From Parapontixanthobacter aurantiacus (GTDB taxonomy: Bacteria; Pseudomonadota; Alphaproteobacteria; Sphingomonadales; Sphingomonadaceae), in assembly GCF_009827635.1 (NCBI RefSeq), contig NZ_WTYW01000001.1, forward strand, positions 1,320,001 to 1,384,000: 64,000 nucleotides of DNA, written 5' to 3'. The translations under genes were made by a program, and so were the position numbers. Of the stretch, positions 45,932-58,695 are shown piece by piece (the stretch's first letter is position 1; every line of letters starts with the position of its first letter). Under the pieces are notes generated by a model that worked only from the letters and a program-made list of their open reading frames with translations, made no database searches and had not been told where the DNA came from.

Positions 45932-45960
45932 TTGACAAACAGCGCGGCTTTTGGAATTCA
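45932..45960 (+). promoter_or_regulatory. Candidate sigma-70 promoter for the gluzincin/TPR gene
   Basis: A perfect TTGACA (45932-45937) with a 17-base spacer leads to AATTCA (45955-45960), a poor -10 hexamer. It lies about 70-100 bases upstream of the GTG at 46033. Only the -35 half is convincing. Confidence 0.4.
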
Positions 45961-46032
45961 TTCTGCCGGGGGTTGCAAAGTTTCCACATCTCTGTCGGAC
46001 TGAAAAGCCTTCGAAAAGGACGGGAGAATTAC

Positions 46033-47577
46033 GTGCGTATTACACTTGCGCTGAGTGCGTTGGCTATGGCTGCTAGTCCAGCGAGCGCTGCCGATTGGTT
46101 TCGAGCAAATACGGATCACTTCATCGTCTATTCCGAAACGTCGAGCGAGGAAGCTGCTGATTTCGCGCAAGAACTCGAACGTTTCGACGAAGCGATGCGA
46201 TACCTGCGCGGTATTGGCGATGAAGGCGAATTGCCGGAATCTGCTAAGCTGACGGTCTATCAGTTCGGAGATACGGACGATATCGGTCGTCTGGCGGGTC
46301 AGCGAGGCGTCGCGGGCTTCTTCATTCCGCGCGCAGGCAATTCCGTCGCATTCGTACCCGCCAAGGAGGCCCGCCAACGCGGACGGTTCGGCACGCGATC
46401 GACGTCCGAGGATTTGGGAGCGAAGCTCGTCCTTTTCCACGAATATGCTCATTACTTCATGTATCAGCATGCCGCGGCGGCTTATCCGGCCTGGTATCGC
46501 GAGGGTTTTGCCGAAGTCTACGGTACGATGGACTTCTTTGAAAACGGCTTCCGGATCGGTAACCCCGCCACGCACCGGTCATTCACTATCAACGAACTGA
46601 GCGGATATCATGTCGAACGGCTGCTCGATCCCCCCGAGAAAATGACCGGCATCGATGGCGCGCAATTATACGGCATGGGCTGGATGCTCAGTCATTACCT
46701 GACGTTCAGCGGTGAGCGCCAAGGGCAACTGGAAACCTATTTGAGTGCGCTCAATGCCGGCAAATCTTCGAAAGAAGCAGCTGAAGCGGCTTTCGGCGAT
46801 TTCGACAAGTTGAATCGCGAACTCGACAGTTATCGACGGGGTCGCGCTCAGGGTATCGAGGTTTCATTTCCAAATTATCAGATGCCGGATGTGGAAGTCG
46901 AGAAGCTCTCGGAAGCAGAAGCGGCTCGTATGATGCTGCACATAAAATCTGCTGCTGGGGTGGAAGAAGACGAAGCTATCTATCTCGTCGATGACGCTCG
47001 CAAACTGGCTTCGGCATATCCCGATAGCGTTCCAGTGCTTCTGGCAGCGACTGAAGCCGAGTACGATGCGAAGAACTTCGATGCCGCCCATCAACTCGCA
47101 ACGCGTACGATCTCGATCGATCCGGAGAATGCGACGGCGTACAAATATCTTGCCGGCATCGCTTTGAACCGGGCCAAGGACGATAGCGCCCAGTTCGCTG
47201 AGGCTAGGAATGCTTTTGTGAAAGCCAATCAGATCGACCCGCGCGATCCGTCCGCGTTGCTGGGCTATTACCTGTCCTTCGAACTGGCTGATGAGGAAGC
47301 TCCGGAAGATGCGCTCATAGCGCTGGAGCAGGCTTACAAATTCGCGCCCTTCGACCTGAATATCAGGACAGCGCTCGCTCACCTTCTCTTGACCGAAGAC
47401 CGAAATTCCGAGGCTATCATTCTTCTCGGTCCGATCATCAATGATCCGCATGCCGGAAAGCGCGCCAAGAAACTTCGCGAACTTGTTGCCGATATTGAAA
47501 GCGGCAACACGAGCGAGGCGATTAGCGAACTCAAGCCGTCGATCGATCCGGAAGATGATGAGGAGGAGGACGTTTAG
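46033..47577 (+). CDS. Exported gluzincin-type peptidase domain with TPR tail
   Basis: The 514-residue protein has a signal peptide (LALSALAMAASPASA). Its peptidase-MA/DUF1570-like domain has the zinc motif FHEYAHYF (HExxH) and a downstream EGFAE that supplies the third ligand. A C-terminal TPR solenoid of about three or four units (LASAYPDSVPVLLAATEAEY, then SIDPENATAYKYLAGIALN) precedes an acidic tail. GTG 46033 has GGGAG upstream. Its codon use is less GC-biased than its neighbours'. Substrate unknown; a periplasmic peptidase or scaffold role is inferred. Confidence 0.82.
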   Translation: MRITLALSALAMAASPASAADWFRANTDHFIVYSETSSEEAADFAQELERFDEAMRYLRGIGDEGELPESAKLTVYQFGDTDDIGRLAGQRGVAGFFIPRAGNSVAFVPAKEARQRGRFGTRSTSEDLGAKLVLFHEYAHYFMYQHAAAAYPAWYREGFAEVYGTMDFFENGFRIGNPATHRSFTINELSGYHVERLLDPPEKMTGIDGAQLYGMGWMLSHYLTFSGERQGQLETYLSALNAGKSSKEAAEAAFGDFDKLNRELDSYRRGRAQGIEVSFPNYQMPDVEVEKLSEAEAARMMLHIKSAAGVEEDEAIYLVDDARKLASAYPDSVPVLLAATEAEYDAKNFDAAHQLATRTISIDPENATAYKYLAGIALNRAKDDSAQFAEARNAFVKANQIDPRDPSALLGYYLSFELADEEAPEDALIALEQAYKFAPFDLNIRTALAHLLLTEDRNSEAIILLGPIINDPHAGKRAKKLRELVADIESGNTSEAISELKPSIDPEDDEEEDV

Positions 47578-47621
47578 AGCGGGCCCCCGGCACTATGCTG
47601 GGAGCTGATCGTTAGGCCGAC

Positions 47622-49226
47622 ATGCCCAGCGACAGCGACCAGCAGCCCGTTCTCGTACCCATTCTCGGCGACCAGCTTACCCGAACGCTTGCTTCGCTGC
47701 GCGGGCGCACGAAGGGCGACACCGTCATCCTGATGGCGGAGATGTGGGACGAGGCGACCTACGTCAAACATCACAAGCAGAAGATTGTCCTGATCTTCTC
47801 GGCCATGCGGCATTTCGCAAAGGAATTGCGCGAGGACGGCTGGGACGTCGATTATGTCGAACTGATCGACGAGGACAACGCTCACAGCTTCACGGGAGAG
47901 GTCGCCCGCGCCATCGAACGGCATTCCCCGCGCGAGGTTAAAGTCGTCGAGGCCGGCGAATGGCGACTCAATCAGGCGATCGCCGAATGGCCCGACAAGT
48001 TCGATTGCGACGTCGAGATACTGCCCGACGACCGCTATCTTTGCCCGATCGCCGATTTTCGCAGTTGGGCTGAAGATCGCGACCATCTGACGATGGAGCA
48101 TTTCTATCGCGAGATGCGCAAACGCACCGGCCTCCTGATGCAGGACAACGGCAAGCCGACCGGCGGGGAATGGAACTACGACAAGCAGAACCGGCGGCCG
48201 CCCAAGGACGATATGGACCCGCCCAACCGGCCCCTCTTCGAACCCGACGAGATTACGCGAGAATGCATCGCCCTCGTCGAAGACAAGTTCGCCGATCATT
48301 TCGGCAGTCTCGACAGGTTCGGCTGGCCAGTGACGCGAAGGCAAGCGGAGAAAGCCGCCGACGCTTTCTTCAAGGAGCGGATCGAGAAGTTCGGGCCCTA
48401 TCAGGACGCGATGGTGCATGGAGAGGACGACCTGTTCCACTCGATGCTGTCCACCTCGCTCAATCTCGGCCTGCTCGACCCGATGGAATTGTGCGAACGG
48501 GCAGATCAGGCTTACCGCGACGAGAAGGCACCGCTCAATTCGGTCGAGGGCTTCATCCGGCAGATCCTCGGATGGCGCGAGTATATTCGCGGCTTCTACT
48601 GGTACAACATGCCGCATTTGCAGAAGGCCAACGCACTCAACGCGCAGCGCAGCCTGCCCGAATTCTACTGGACGGGCGAGACCGACATGCGCTGCCTTGC
48701 CGATTGCATCCGCTCGACGCGCGACAACGCCCATGCGCACCACATCCAGCGCCTGATGGTGCTGGGCAATTTCGCGCTGCTTGCCGGGATCAATCCGCGC
48801 GAGGTGCAGGACTGGTATCTCGTGGTCTATGCCGATGCTTACGAGTGGGTGGAACTGCCCAATGTGAGCGCGATGATCCTCTATGCCGATGGCGGCAAGC
48901 TCGCGACGAAACCTTATGCGGCAAGCGGCAACTACATCAACAAGATGAGCGATTACTGCAAGGAGTGCACCTATTCGCCGTCGAAGAAGACGGGTGAAGG
49001 CGCGTGCCCGTTCAATCCGCTGTACTGGTATTTCATGAACCGGCATCGCGACCGGCTGGAGAGCAATCACCGGATCGGACGAATCTACGCCAACTGGGAC
49101 CGTATGGGCGATGACCGGCAGAAGGAATATCTCGACAGCGCCGAGGAGTTCCTCGCGACGCTGAAGCCTTCCGGCCCGGAATATGCTCGCTATGAGGATA
49201 CGGATCAGTCGATGGATGCTGCGTAA
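47622..49226 (+). CDS. phrB: Iron-sulfur bacterial photolyase (FeS-BCP, PhrB/CryB type)
   Basis: The 534-residue cryptochrome/photolyase-related protein repairs (6-4) photoproducts in characterised homologues. It lacks the classic photolyase N-terminus and starts VLVPILGDQLTRTLASLRG. The 4Fe-4S ligands appear as Cys358, Cys446, Cys449 and Cys462. Their spacing of 88, 3 and 13 residues equals that of Agrobacterium PhrB. FAD-site motifs include the VEGFIRQILGWREYIRG and HAHHIQRLMVLGNFALLAG segments. Its TAA overlaps the pncC start (TAATG). Confidence 0.95.
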   Translation: MPSDSDQQPVLVPILGDQLTRTLASLRGRTKGDTVILMAEMWDEATYVKHHKQKIVLIFSAMRHFAKELREDGWDVDYVELIDEDNAHSFTGEVARAIERHSPREVKVVEAGEWRLNQAIAEWPDKFDCDVEILPDDRYLCPIADFRSWAEDRDHLTMEHFYREMRKRTGLLMQDNGKPTGGEWNYDKQNRRPPKDDMDPPNRPLFEPDEITRECIALVEDKFADHFGSLDRFGWPVTRRQAEKAADAFFKERIEKFGPYQDAMVHGEDDLFHSMLSTSLNLGLLDPMELCERADQAYRDEKAPLNSVEGFIRQILGWREYIRGFYWYNMPHLQKANALNAQRSLPEFYWTGETDMRCLADCIRSTRDNAHAHHIQRLMVLGNFALLAGINPREVQDWYLVVYADAYEWVELPNVSAMILYADGGKLATKPYAASGNYINKMSDYCKECTYSPSKKTGEGACPFNPLYWYFMNRHRDRLESNHRIGRIYANWDRMGDDRQKEYLDSAEEFLATLKPSGPEYARYEDTDQSMDAA

Positions 49227-49732
49227 TGGCCGAGGAACTCGAACCTGCCCTGCCCCGCGATGTCGTCCTATTGGCCGAGAAAGTACTCGCCCGCGCAAAG
49301 AAACGAGACGTCATGCTGGCGACGGCGGAAAGTTGCACCGGCGGCCTGCTCGCCGCCCTTCTGACCGACGTTCCGGGCTATAGCCATGTGTTCGATCGCG
49401 GCTTCGTCTCTTATTCCGACGACGCGAAATGCGATCTGCTCGGCATCGAGCGCGAGATGGTCGACAGTTGCGGCGCGGTCAGTGCCAAAGTAGCGGAGGC
49501 CATGGCCCAGGGCGCGCTCGATCGTTCCGCAGCATCGCTCGTCGTATCGATTACCGGCTTTGCCGGCCCTGGAGACGATGACGACGAAGAAGGGCTGGTT
49601 CATTTCGCCTGCGCCGCGGAGGATCGCGACACGATTCAGCGCGAGGAGCATTTCGGTGCGATCGGCCGCGACGGCGTGCGCCTCGCCGCATTGCGCGTCG
49701 CACTCGATCTGTTCAAGGAAGGCCTGGCCTAA
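49226..49732 (+). CDS. pncC: CinA C-terminal domain protein, nicotinamide-nucleotide amidase
   Basis: The 168-residue stand-alone CinA/PncC deamidase domain has TAESCTGGLLAALLTDVPGYS, then FVSYSDDAKCDLLGI, and ITGFAGPGDDDDEEG. It converts NMN to nicotinic acid mononucleotide in NAD recycling, which matters when ligase and repair reactions release NMN. Its ATG overlaps the photolyase stop by one base, so the two are coupled. There is no N-terminal CinA molybdopterin-like domain. Confidence 0.92.
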   Translation: MAEELEPALPRDVVLLAEKVLARAKKRDVMLATAESCTGGLLAALLTDVPGYSHVFDRGFVSYSDDAKCDLLGIEREMVDSCGAVSAKVAEAMAQGALDRSAASLVVSITGFAGPGDDDDEEGLVHFACAAEDRDTIQREEHFGAIGRDGVRLAALRVALDLFKEGLA

Positions 49733-49744
49733 GCGGCAGTCCGA

Positions 49745-50248
49745 TCAGATGTCGTCGCTCGGAGTGACGGTGGATATGACGCGCACCAGCGTTGTGTAGA
49801 TGAGCACGACGGTCGCCGCCGCTAGCGCGATCATCAGCGTCGTTCCGGCGAACAGCAACTCGTAAAGCCTGTCGAACCAGCGCGGCGGCATTTCCTCGAA
49901 CTCGCCGACGGGGAAGACGAATGCCATCAGGAGCAGGAGGCTGAGCAACAGGCTCGCCGTAGTCAGCCGCGCGATGAGATCGATGTTGCGATAGGCCTGC
50001 CTGTCGAAGCTTTCGTCCATGCGCTTTATCATTCCGATAAGCGTCAGCATCAGCGCCATCGTCGTCGCAGAAGCGGTCATGACCGCCGAAGCGAGATAGA
50101 GGCCTGCACGCGACAGGGCATCGAGCAAAGCGATCGCTTCCATTGTGCCGTAGATCGAACCGATCGATTGGCGCGCGAGGAAGCCGAGGAGCAGACAGAT
50201 GAGGAAAGTGAGTATCGGCCAGCGGTGGCAACGAATAAAATCCGGCAT
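49745..50248 (-). CDS. Four-helix membrane protein of unknown function (167 aa)
   Basis: The 167-residue product has four predicted helices: WPILTFLICLLLGFLA, AGLYLASAVMTASATTMALML, LLLSLLLLMAFVFPVG and TTLMIALAAATVVLIYTTLV. There is an amphipathic segment with KRMDESFDRQAYR between helices two and three. No family recognised. It is convergent with pncC (12-base gap) and follows ada on the same strand after 48 bases. Confidence 0.7.
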   Translation of the reverse strand: MPDFIRCHRWPILTFLICLLLGFLARQSIGSIYGTMEAIALLDALSRAGLYLASAVMTASATTMALMLTLIGMIKRMDESFDRQAYRNIDLIARLTTASLLLSLLLLMAFVFPVGEFEEMPPRWFDRLYELLFAGTTLMIALAAATVVLIYTTLVRVISTVTPSDDI

Positions 50249-50296
50249 ACCATTCGAAAGCGTCAGCAGCCGACTTGGGCGATGAACTGATATAAA

Positions 50297-51361
50297 TCAG
50301 TTTTTCCTTTCCACAGCATTCCTCTCCCGATCGAGCAGTTCGCGCTTGATTGCATTCCCATATGCATAGCCGCCCAGACTGCCGTCTGCAGCGACGACAC
50401 GGTGACACGGGATCAGAACGGCGATGTTGTTCGCCCCGTTCGCGCCACCAACCGCCCGGCTTGCTTTCGGATTGCCGAGCGCCGCGGCAAGCTCGCCATA
50501 GCTGCGCGTTTCGCCCGGCGGGATCTGGCGCAACGCCTCCCAGACACGTTGCTGGAACGCAGTCCCCTGGACATCGAGCGGGATATCCTGACCCGTTCCG
50601 GGTTGCTCGACAGCTTGTGTCACACGCTCGAACAGTTCCCTGAACTGCTCGTTTCCTTCTTCCAGCCGAGCGTTCGAAAACCGCGCCGCCAGGTCAGCGC
50701 GTCCCTCGTTAAAGCTCAGGCGGCAGACCCCCTTTCCCGTCGCGGCCACAAGCATCGGTCCCAGCGTTGTTGCGACTTGCGCGAAGTGGATGACCTGCCC
50801 CGCAGCCCCTTCGCTACTGTCCTTCGCACTCATGCCCAGCCTGCCCTTCATTTCGTCGTAGAACCGCGAAGGTGTGTTGTAGCCCGCTTCGTAGATCGCG
50901 CCCGTCACGCTCTCCCCTTGGGCGAGGGCGAGGTCGGCCCGCTCCTGCCGCAGCGCACGAGCATAGGAGGAAGGCGACATTCCGACCATTCGGCTGAAGA
51001 TCCGTTGGAAATGCGTCGGCGAATAGCCTGTCTCGGCACCCAGCCTGTCCAGCGAGACCGGACCTTCGCTGTCGCGGAGAAGCCCGATCGCTCTTCGCAC
51101 GGCCTCTTCCTCCCTGCTGTACCGGTCGGGCGCGCATCTCTTGCAGGCTCTCAAACCGGCCGCTTCGGCATCGGCTGGCGAAGCATAGAAGCGCACGTTT
51201 TCTCGTTTGGGCGTGCGGGCCGGGCAACTCGGACGGCAATAGATGCCGGTCGAATGGACGCCCGTAACGAAACGACCGTCGAACCGGCGGTCCCGCGCAC
51301 AGGCGGCGCGCCAACGATCCTCGTCCGTCAGTCTTTCCATTCTGGTTTCAGTTGCTTCCAT
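50297..51361 (-). CDS. ada: Bifunctional Ada DNA alkylation repair protein/transcriptional activator
   Basis: The 354-residue protein has three regions. An N-terminal Ada zinc domain carries the four Cys (STGIYCRPSCPARTPK, then LRACKRCAPD). A middle AraC-type helix-turn-helix has GYSPTHFQRIFSRMVGMSP. A C-terminal O6-methylguanine methyltransferase has the acceptor motif PCHRVVAADGSLGGYA and the arginine-finger-like NPKASRAVGGANGAN. Methylation of the zinc-domain Cys converts it to an activator. The start is uncertain: ATG 51361 is chosen, with ATG 51340 (MERLTDEDR) close by. Confidence 0.94.
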   Translation of the reverse strand: MEATETRMERLTDEDRWRAACARDRRFDGRFVTGVHSTGIYCRPSCPARTPKRENVRFYASPADAEAAGLRACKRCAPDRYSREEEAVRRAIGLLRDSEGPVSLDRLGAETGYSPTHFQRIFSRMVGMSPSSYARALRQERADLALAQGESVTGAIYEAGYNTPSRFYDEMKGRLGMSAKDSSEGAAGQVIHFAQVATTLGPMLVAATGKGVCRLSFNEGRADLAARFSNARLEEGNEQFRELFERVTQAVEQPGTGQDIPLDVQGTAFQQRVWEALRQIPPGETRSYGELAAALGNPKASRAVGGANGANNIAVLIPCHRVVAADGSLGGYAYGNAIKRELLDRERNAVERKN

Positions 51362-51473
51362 GCAATGCATCACGATCCGTTGCCTTCCGCGCGCCGCCTT
51401 CGATGGTCCCGGCGATGGCAGCTTCGACGCCATCCTGCATCCCGAAGCTTGCGGTCAATGCAGACTGTATTAG

Positions 51474-53033
51474 ATGTGCGCGAAAATGTATCGCTATCTC
51501 TCCTTCCTTGCGCTGCTTCTGGCGGCCTTCACGCTGAGCGCGTCGCCGGCGCTTGCCGATCCAAGCGATATCGCCGCCGCCGAACGAGGGGTCGTGCGCG
51601 TAGTCGTCATCGGATCCGACGGGGAAGAAATCTATCCGATCAGCCACGGAACCGGTTTCGCCGTGTCGCCTACGATGATCGTCACGAACGCTCATGTCGT
51701 GCGCGAGGCGATGCAGGACGATACCCTGCGTGTCGGAGTGGTGACGAGCCAGGGCGACGATGCCGTCTATGCGCGGATCGTCAGCGTCAGTTCGCGTAAT
51801 GATCTTGCGCTTGTCGAGACGACGGGCGATCTTCGCCTTCCGCCGCTCACCTTGGCGGGGGGAACCCCGCAGGACAGCGGCGAGGTTACGGCGGTCGGCT
51901 ATCCGATGAATGTCGACCGGGCGCAGGGCCTCGACATCGGCGATATCTTCCGCTCGCAGCCGGCGGTGAAGGCAAAAGGCTTTCTGTCGGGGGCGCGGCC
52001 ATCTCGCCAGTTCGATACGATCCTTCACACCGCCTCCATCGCGCGCGGCAATTCCGGCGGACCGTTGCTCGACGCCTGCGGGCGCGTGCTCGGCGTGAAC
52101 AGCTTCGGCGCCGATTCCGGAGGGTCCGACGCCGAGTTCTTCTTTGCCGTATCGAACCGGGAATTGATCCCCTTCCTGCGGGAAAACGGGATCGATCCGC
52201 AGGTCAACGCCCTGCCCTGCCGCAGCTTTGCGGAAATAGACGCCGATGAGCGCGACCGCATCGAACGCGAACGCGAAGAAGCTGCGGCAAGTCTGGCAGC
52301 GCGCAGCGACGCGATGCGCGAACGCCGCGACCGCGCACGCCTCGAAGCAGTCCAGTCGGTTCAGGAAAGCCGCGAGAACGCGATGGCTCTGGCTTTCGTC
52401 CTGACATTGGTCGGATGGAGCGCAGCGAGCTACGCGATCTATGGCAAGCGCCGGAAACGCGAGGAAAAGCAGGTGATGATCGCGGGCGGTATCGCGGCAG
52501 CCGCCTTTCTCGCTGCCTTGTTCGTCTGGCTGAACCGGCCCGGCATCGATGAGATCGATGCGCGCATCGCAGAAGCAATGGAAGAAGCTGACGAACCCGG
52601 CGATACGGCCTTGAACGATACGTCCGGCGGCGAGCTAACCTGCAGCATCGAGACCGATCGCAGCCGCATCGTTTCCTCGAGCGCGAGCGATATCGACTTC
52701 GCCTGGGCGGAGGGCGGCTGCGTCAATGGTCGCACGCAATACGGTTCTGCCGGGGGTGAATGGACCCGCGTGTTCGTGCCGCAGTCCGAGGATGTCGTTT
52801 CCGTCAACCGGTACGATCCCGACACCCGCACCTTCGTGACCGACCGTTATCTTCTGAGCCGAAGCGCGATGAGCGAAGCGCGCACCGCGCGCCGCCAGTA
52901 CGACCCGCCGCAATGCGACGCGGAGAACGCCGCCATCCGCCTCGGCGAAATGCAGGGCGCGGTGCTCGATACGCTGCCCGAACGGCCCAACGAACGGCTG
53001 GTCTATTCCTGCTCTGCGAAAGGCCGCCGGTAA
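51474..53033 (+). CDS. Membrane-anchored trypsin-like serine protease
   Basis: The 519-residue protein has a signal peptide ([18 protein letters not shown]) and an S1/HtrA-like protease domain with His74 (VTNAHVV), Asp110 (RNDLALVE) and Ser194 ([12 protein letters not shown]). A charged coiled coil (about 252-300, [16 protein letters not shown]) follows. Two membrane helices (about 303-323 and 334-353) are joined by KRRKREEKQ, and a C-terminal domain of about 160 residues has several Cys. No PDZ domain is seen. It is probably an envelope quality-control or signalling protease. ATG 51486 is an alternative start. Confidence 0.87.
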   Translation: MCAKMYRYLSFLALLLAAFTLSASPALADPSDIAAAERGVVRVVVIGSDGEEIYPISHGTGFAVSPTMIVTNAHVVREAMQDDTLRVGVVTSQGDDAVYARIVSVSSRNDLALVETTGDLRLPPLTLAGGTPQDSGEVTAVGYPMNVDRAQGLDIGDIFRSQPAVKAKGFLSGARPSRQFDTILHTASIARGNSGGPLLDACGRVLGVNSFGADSGGSDAEFFFAVSNRELIPFLRENGIDPQVNALPCRSFAEIDADERDRIEREREEAAASLAARSDAMRERRDRARLEAVQSVQESRENAMALAFVLTLVGWSAASYAIYGKRRKREEKQVMIAGGIAAAAFLAALFVWLNRPGIDEIDARIAEAMEEADEPGDTALNDTSGGELTCSIETDRSRIVSSSASDIDFAWAEGGCVNGRTQYGSAGGEWTRVFVPQSEDVVSVNRYDPDTRTFVTDRYLLSRSAMSEARTARRQYDPPQCDAENAAIRLGEMQGAVLDTLPERPNERLVYSCSAKGRR

Positions 53034-53169
53034 GCGGCAATGCGGCTTGCATCGTTCGGGGCGCGATGCTAGGCGCGCGCCAACCTTGCCGGATGCGTCC
53101 CCCTCGGGCTGCATCGTTCACGGCAATGTGTCGCAATCGTTTATTTCAGGCCCAAGGGGATCGTTTCGC

Positions 53170-53727
53170 GTGGAGAATTCCGCCGGTATTCAGGCTAGCC
53201 TACCAGGCCGCTATGCGTCCGCGCTGTTCGATCTCGCATCGGAAAGCGGCACCGTGACCGCCGTCGAATCCGATCTCGAGAAGATCGAGGCGGCGCTCGC
53301 CGAATCGCCCGAACTTCGCTCGCTGACCACCAACCCGCAGATCAGTCGCGCGGCTTCCGAGAAGGCATTGTGGGGCGTATCTGACCTGCTCGGCATTTCC
53401 GAGCTTACGCAGAACTTCCTCGGCGTGCTGGCGAAGAACCGTCGCCTCATGCAACTGCCGGGCATCATTCGCTCGTTCAAGACGATCGCTGCCGCACAGC
53501 GCGGCGAAGTGACCGCCGAAGTCACGAGCGCCCACGCCCTTTCCGACAGTCAGCTCGAAGCGCTGAAAACGAAGCTGACGCAGCGTGAGGGCCGTACGGT
53601 CAAACTTACCACGAATGTCGATCCGGACCTGCTTGGCGGCCTCGTCGTGCGCGTAGGCTCCAAACGGATCGACGGTTCGATCCGCACCCGTCTCAACTCT
53701 CTCGCCACGGCGATGAAAAGCGCCTGA
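53170..53727 (+). CDS. atpH: ATP synthase F1 subunit delta
   Basis: The 185-residue delta (OSCP) subunit links the F1 head to the b stator. Family landmarks are [18 protein letters not shown] and [21 protein letters not shown], and then [40 protein letters not shown] at the C-terminus (residues about 135-177). GTG 53170 gives the conserved start; the frame is open to 53047. It is the first gene of the F1 operon, preceded by a 136-base spacer that should contain the promoter. Confidence 0.95.
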   Translation: MENSAGIQASLPGRYASALFDLASESGTVTAVESDLEKIEAALAESPELRSLTTNPQISRAASEKALWGVSDLLGISELTQNFLGVLAKNRRLMQLPGIIRSFKTIAAAQRGEVTAEVTSAHALSDSQLEALKTKLTQREGRTVKLTTNVDPDLLGGLVVRVGSKRIDGSIRTRLNSLATAMKSA

Positions 53728-53736
53728 GCGCGCTGA

Positions 53737-55281
<1,545 letters not shown>

Positions 55282-55305
55282 AGCTGACGAGATCGAGGAG
55301 CCGCA

Positions 55306-56178
55306 ATGGCTAGCCTGAAAGAACTCAAGGACCGGATCGGGTCGGTGAAGTCGACCCAGAAGATCACCAAGGCGAAGCAGATGGTCGCTGCGGCGAAGCT
55401 GCGCCGCGCGCAGGCGGCCGCCGAGGCCGCGCGTCCCTATTCCGAACGTCTGACCGACGTCATGGCCTCGCTCGCTTCCAAGGTATCCGGTGACAGCGCG
55501 CCGAAGCTGCTTGCGGGAACCGGCAGCGACAAGCGTCACATGCTGGTCGTCGTCAACACCGACAAGGGTCTGTGCGGCGGTCTCAATGCGAACATCGTTC
55601 GTGCCGCCAGTGCGAAAGCCCGCGAGTTGCAGGCTGCGGGCAAGGACGTGTCCTTCTACCTCGTCGGCAAGAAGGGCCGCGCGCCGATCAAGCGTAACTT
55701 CGAAGGTCAGGTCGACCAGCAGTTCGATACCTCGCAGGTTCGCAACCCTGGTTTCGAGGAAGCGGAGGCGATTGCGGACGAACTGATCACCCTGTTCGAA
55801 GAGAACAAGTTCGACGTCGCGCATCTGGTCTATCCTATCTTCAAGTCGGCGCTGGTTCAGGAGCCGACCGTTCAGCAGCTTATCCCCGTACCCCCGCCCG
55901 CCGAGACAGGCGCAGCGAGCGGTGCGATGGTCGAATATGAACCGGGCGAGGAAGAAATTCTCGAGGAATTGCTGCCGCGTTACGTCAAGACGCAGATCTT
56001 CGGCGCGCTGCTCGAGATCGCCGCGTCCGAACAGGGCGCCTCGATGACCGCGATGGACAATGCGACGCGCAATGCCGGCGACCTCATCAACAAGCTGACC
56101 ATTCAGTACAACCGCAGCCGTCAGGCCGCGATTACCACCGAACTCATCGAGATCATTGCAGGAGCCGAAGCGCTGTGA
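55306..56178 (+). CDS. atpG: ATP synthase F1 subunit gamma
   Basis: The 290-residue rotor subunit has the N-terminal helix [34 protein letters not shown] (positions 3-36 of the protein). The segment [20 protein letters not shown] and the C-terminal helix [20 protein letters not shown] are typical. It is followed not by atpD but by a lipoprotein gene whose GTG start overlaps the atpG stop (GTGA). Confidence 0.97.
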   Translation: MASLKELKDRIGSVKSTQKITKAKQMVAAAKLRRAQAAAEAARPYSERLTDVMASLASKVSGDSAPKLLAGTGSDKRHMLVVVNTDKGLCGGLNANIVRAASAKARELQAAGKDVSFYLVGKKGRAPIKRNFEGQVDQQFDTSQVRNPGFEEAEAIADELITLFEENKFDVAHLVYPIFKSALVQEPTVQQLIPVPPPAETGAASGAMVEYEPGEEEILEELLPRYVKTQIFGALLEIAASEQGASMTAMDNATRNAGDLINKLTIQYNRSRQAAITTELIEIIAGAEAL

Positions 56179-56549
56179 AGAAGTTTTTTGTCATCGCGGC
56201 TTGCGCTGCCCTCGTCGCCTGCGGCGAAGCAGCGGAAGAAGCACCCGAACAGGTGCCCGCCGATGTTGCCACCGAAGAAGAGACTTTCGAAGTCGAGCCG
56301 GAGCGCCCTGCTCCCGACCAGGCGGTATTCACCGAAGTCTTCGCCGCCACCTGCCCCGATGCGGAACCGGTCAGCAACGCCGTTTGCCGCCGTGCGCTCG
56401 GACAGGATAACGTCTCCTGCGAATTCGGCCTCGGCGAAGATCAGTATCTGCGCCACGAAGCCATGCTGACGCCCGACGGCGAAGGCTGGGCGCTCGACAA
56501 CGCGCCGGCGATCTGCGCCGAGCACGGTTCGCACCACGTAGACCAGTAA
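56175..56549 (+). CDS. Small lipoprotein inserted between atpG and atpD
   Basis: The 124-residue product has a lipoprotein signal ([15 protein letters not shown], lipidated Cys16) and an acidic linker rich in Glu, Ala and Pro (residues 18-50). A small domain follows with four more Cys ([16 protein letters not shown], then NVSCEFGL and APAICAEHG), likely to form two disulfides. The GTG start overlaps the atpG stop and atpD starts 18 bases later, so it is embedded in the operon. The orientation suggests it faces the periplasm. No family recognised. Confidence 0.88.
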   Translation: MKKFFVIAACAALVACGEAAEEAPEQVPADVATEEETFEVEPERPAPDQAVFTEVFAATCPDAEPVSNAVCRRALGQDNVSCEFGLGEDQYLRHEAMLTPDGEGWALDNAPAICAEHGSHHVDQ

Positions 56550-58040
<1,491 letters not shown>

Positions 58041-58042
58041 TA

Positions 58043-58675
58043 GTGGTTCAAGGACGTCATTTTTTGCCAGCGTTGCTGCTTGCCCTACCCGGTGCGGCGG
58101 CAACCGCGATGGCACAGGATGACGTCGCCATAAAGACCGTAGCCACTCCTGCCGGAGCTTCGACTACTGAGCCGGGCGATGCGCTTGAGGCGGCCATAGT
58201 GCTTGGATGTCTGCCGGCCCTGACGGGTATGATCGACCTTTCGAGCCAGCAAAGCGCCGACGCCTCGCTTCTCGAAAGCGGGTTCGAAGCGGTAACGGAG
58301 CCCGATCCGCTGCTATCGATGATGGCACCGCAAGGCTCGCCCGCGCTCTTCTATACCCGCGCGCTCGGCAAGGGTCGTCTCGGCATGGCTTTAGCGCAGG
58401 ATCGCCCGTTCTGCACATTGGCCGTCAGCGAGCTTGACAATGCGGACGAAGCCACAAATGCAGTGCTCGGCCATTTCGATCACGACGAGACACCCTTTGC
58501 CCTTACGGGAACACGGGAACTAGCAAACGGCTTCATGAAATCGACCGATTTCGATTGGCAAGTAAGCGAGCGCCAAACGATCGGCGCGCGAGTCATGGAA
58601 CCGGTCCGGGCAATGCCTGCAGGCAAGGATTTCGTCCTCATAACAATGTTCGTCTCGACGGCAGACGACAACTAG
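58043..58675 (+). CDS. Secreted protein of unknown function between atpD and atpC
   Basis: The 210-residue protein has a signal peptide ([18 protein letters not shown], cleavage near residue 25). Its globular body includes [38 protein letters not shown] and a C-terminal [15 protein letters not shown] strand. Two Cys could pair in the periplasm. Its GTG start lies two bases after the atpD stop, and atpC begins 20 bases after it, so it must be co-transcribed. No family recognised. Confidence 0.85.
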   Translation: MVQGRHFLPALLLALPGAAATAMAQDDVAIKTVATPAGASTTEPGDALEAAIVLGCLPALTGMIDLSSQQSADASLLESGFEAVTEPDPLLSMMAPQGSPALFYTRALGKGRLGMALAQDRPFCTLAVSELDNADEATNAVLGHFDHDETPFALTGTRELANGFMKSTDFDWQVSERQTIGARVMEPVRAMPAGKDFVLITMFVSTADDN

Positions 58676-58695
58676 CAAGAAGTAAGCAGGAAACG

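Noticed and set aside
50280-50312. An ACTGAT...ATCAGT hairpin at the ada stop codon as a terminator
   Set aside because: The stem is only six A/T-rich pairs. On the minus strand, where ada ends, no T-tract follows. On the plus strand, where TTTTT follows, no gene ends.
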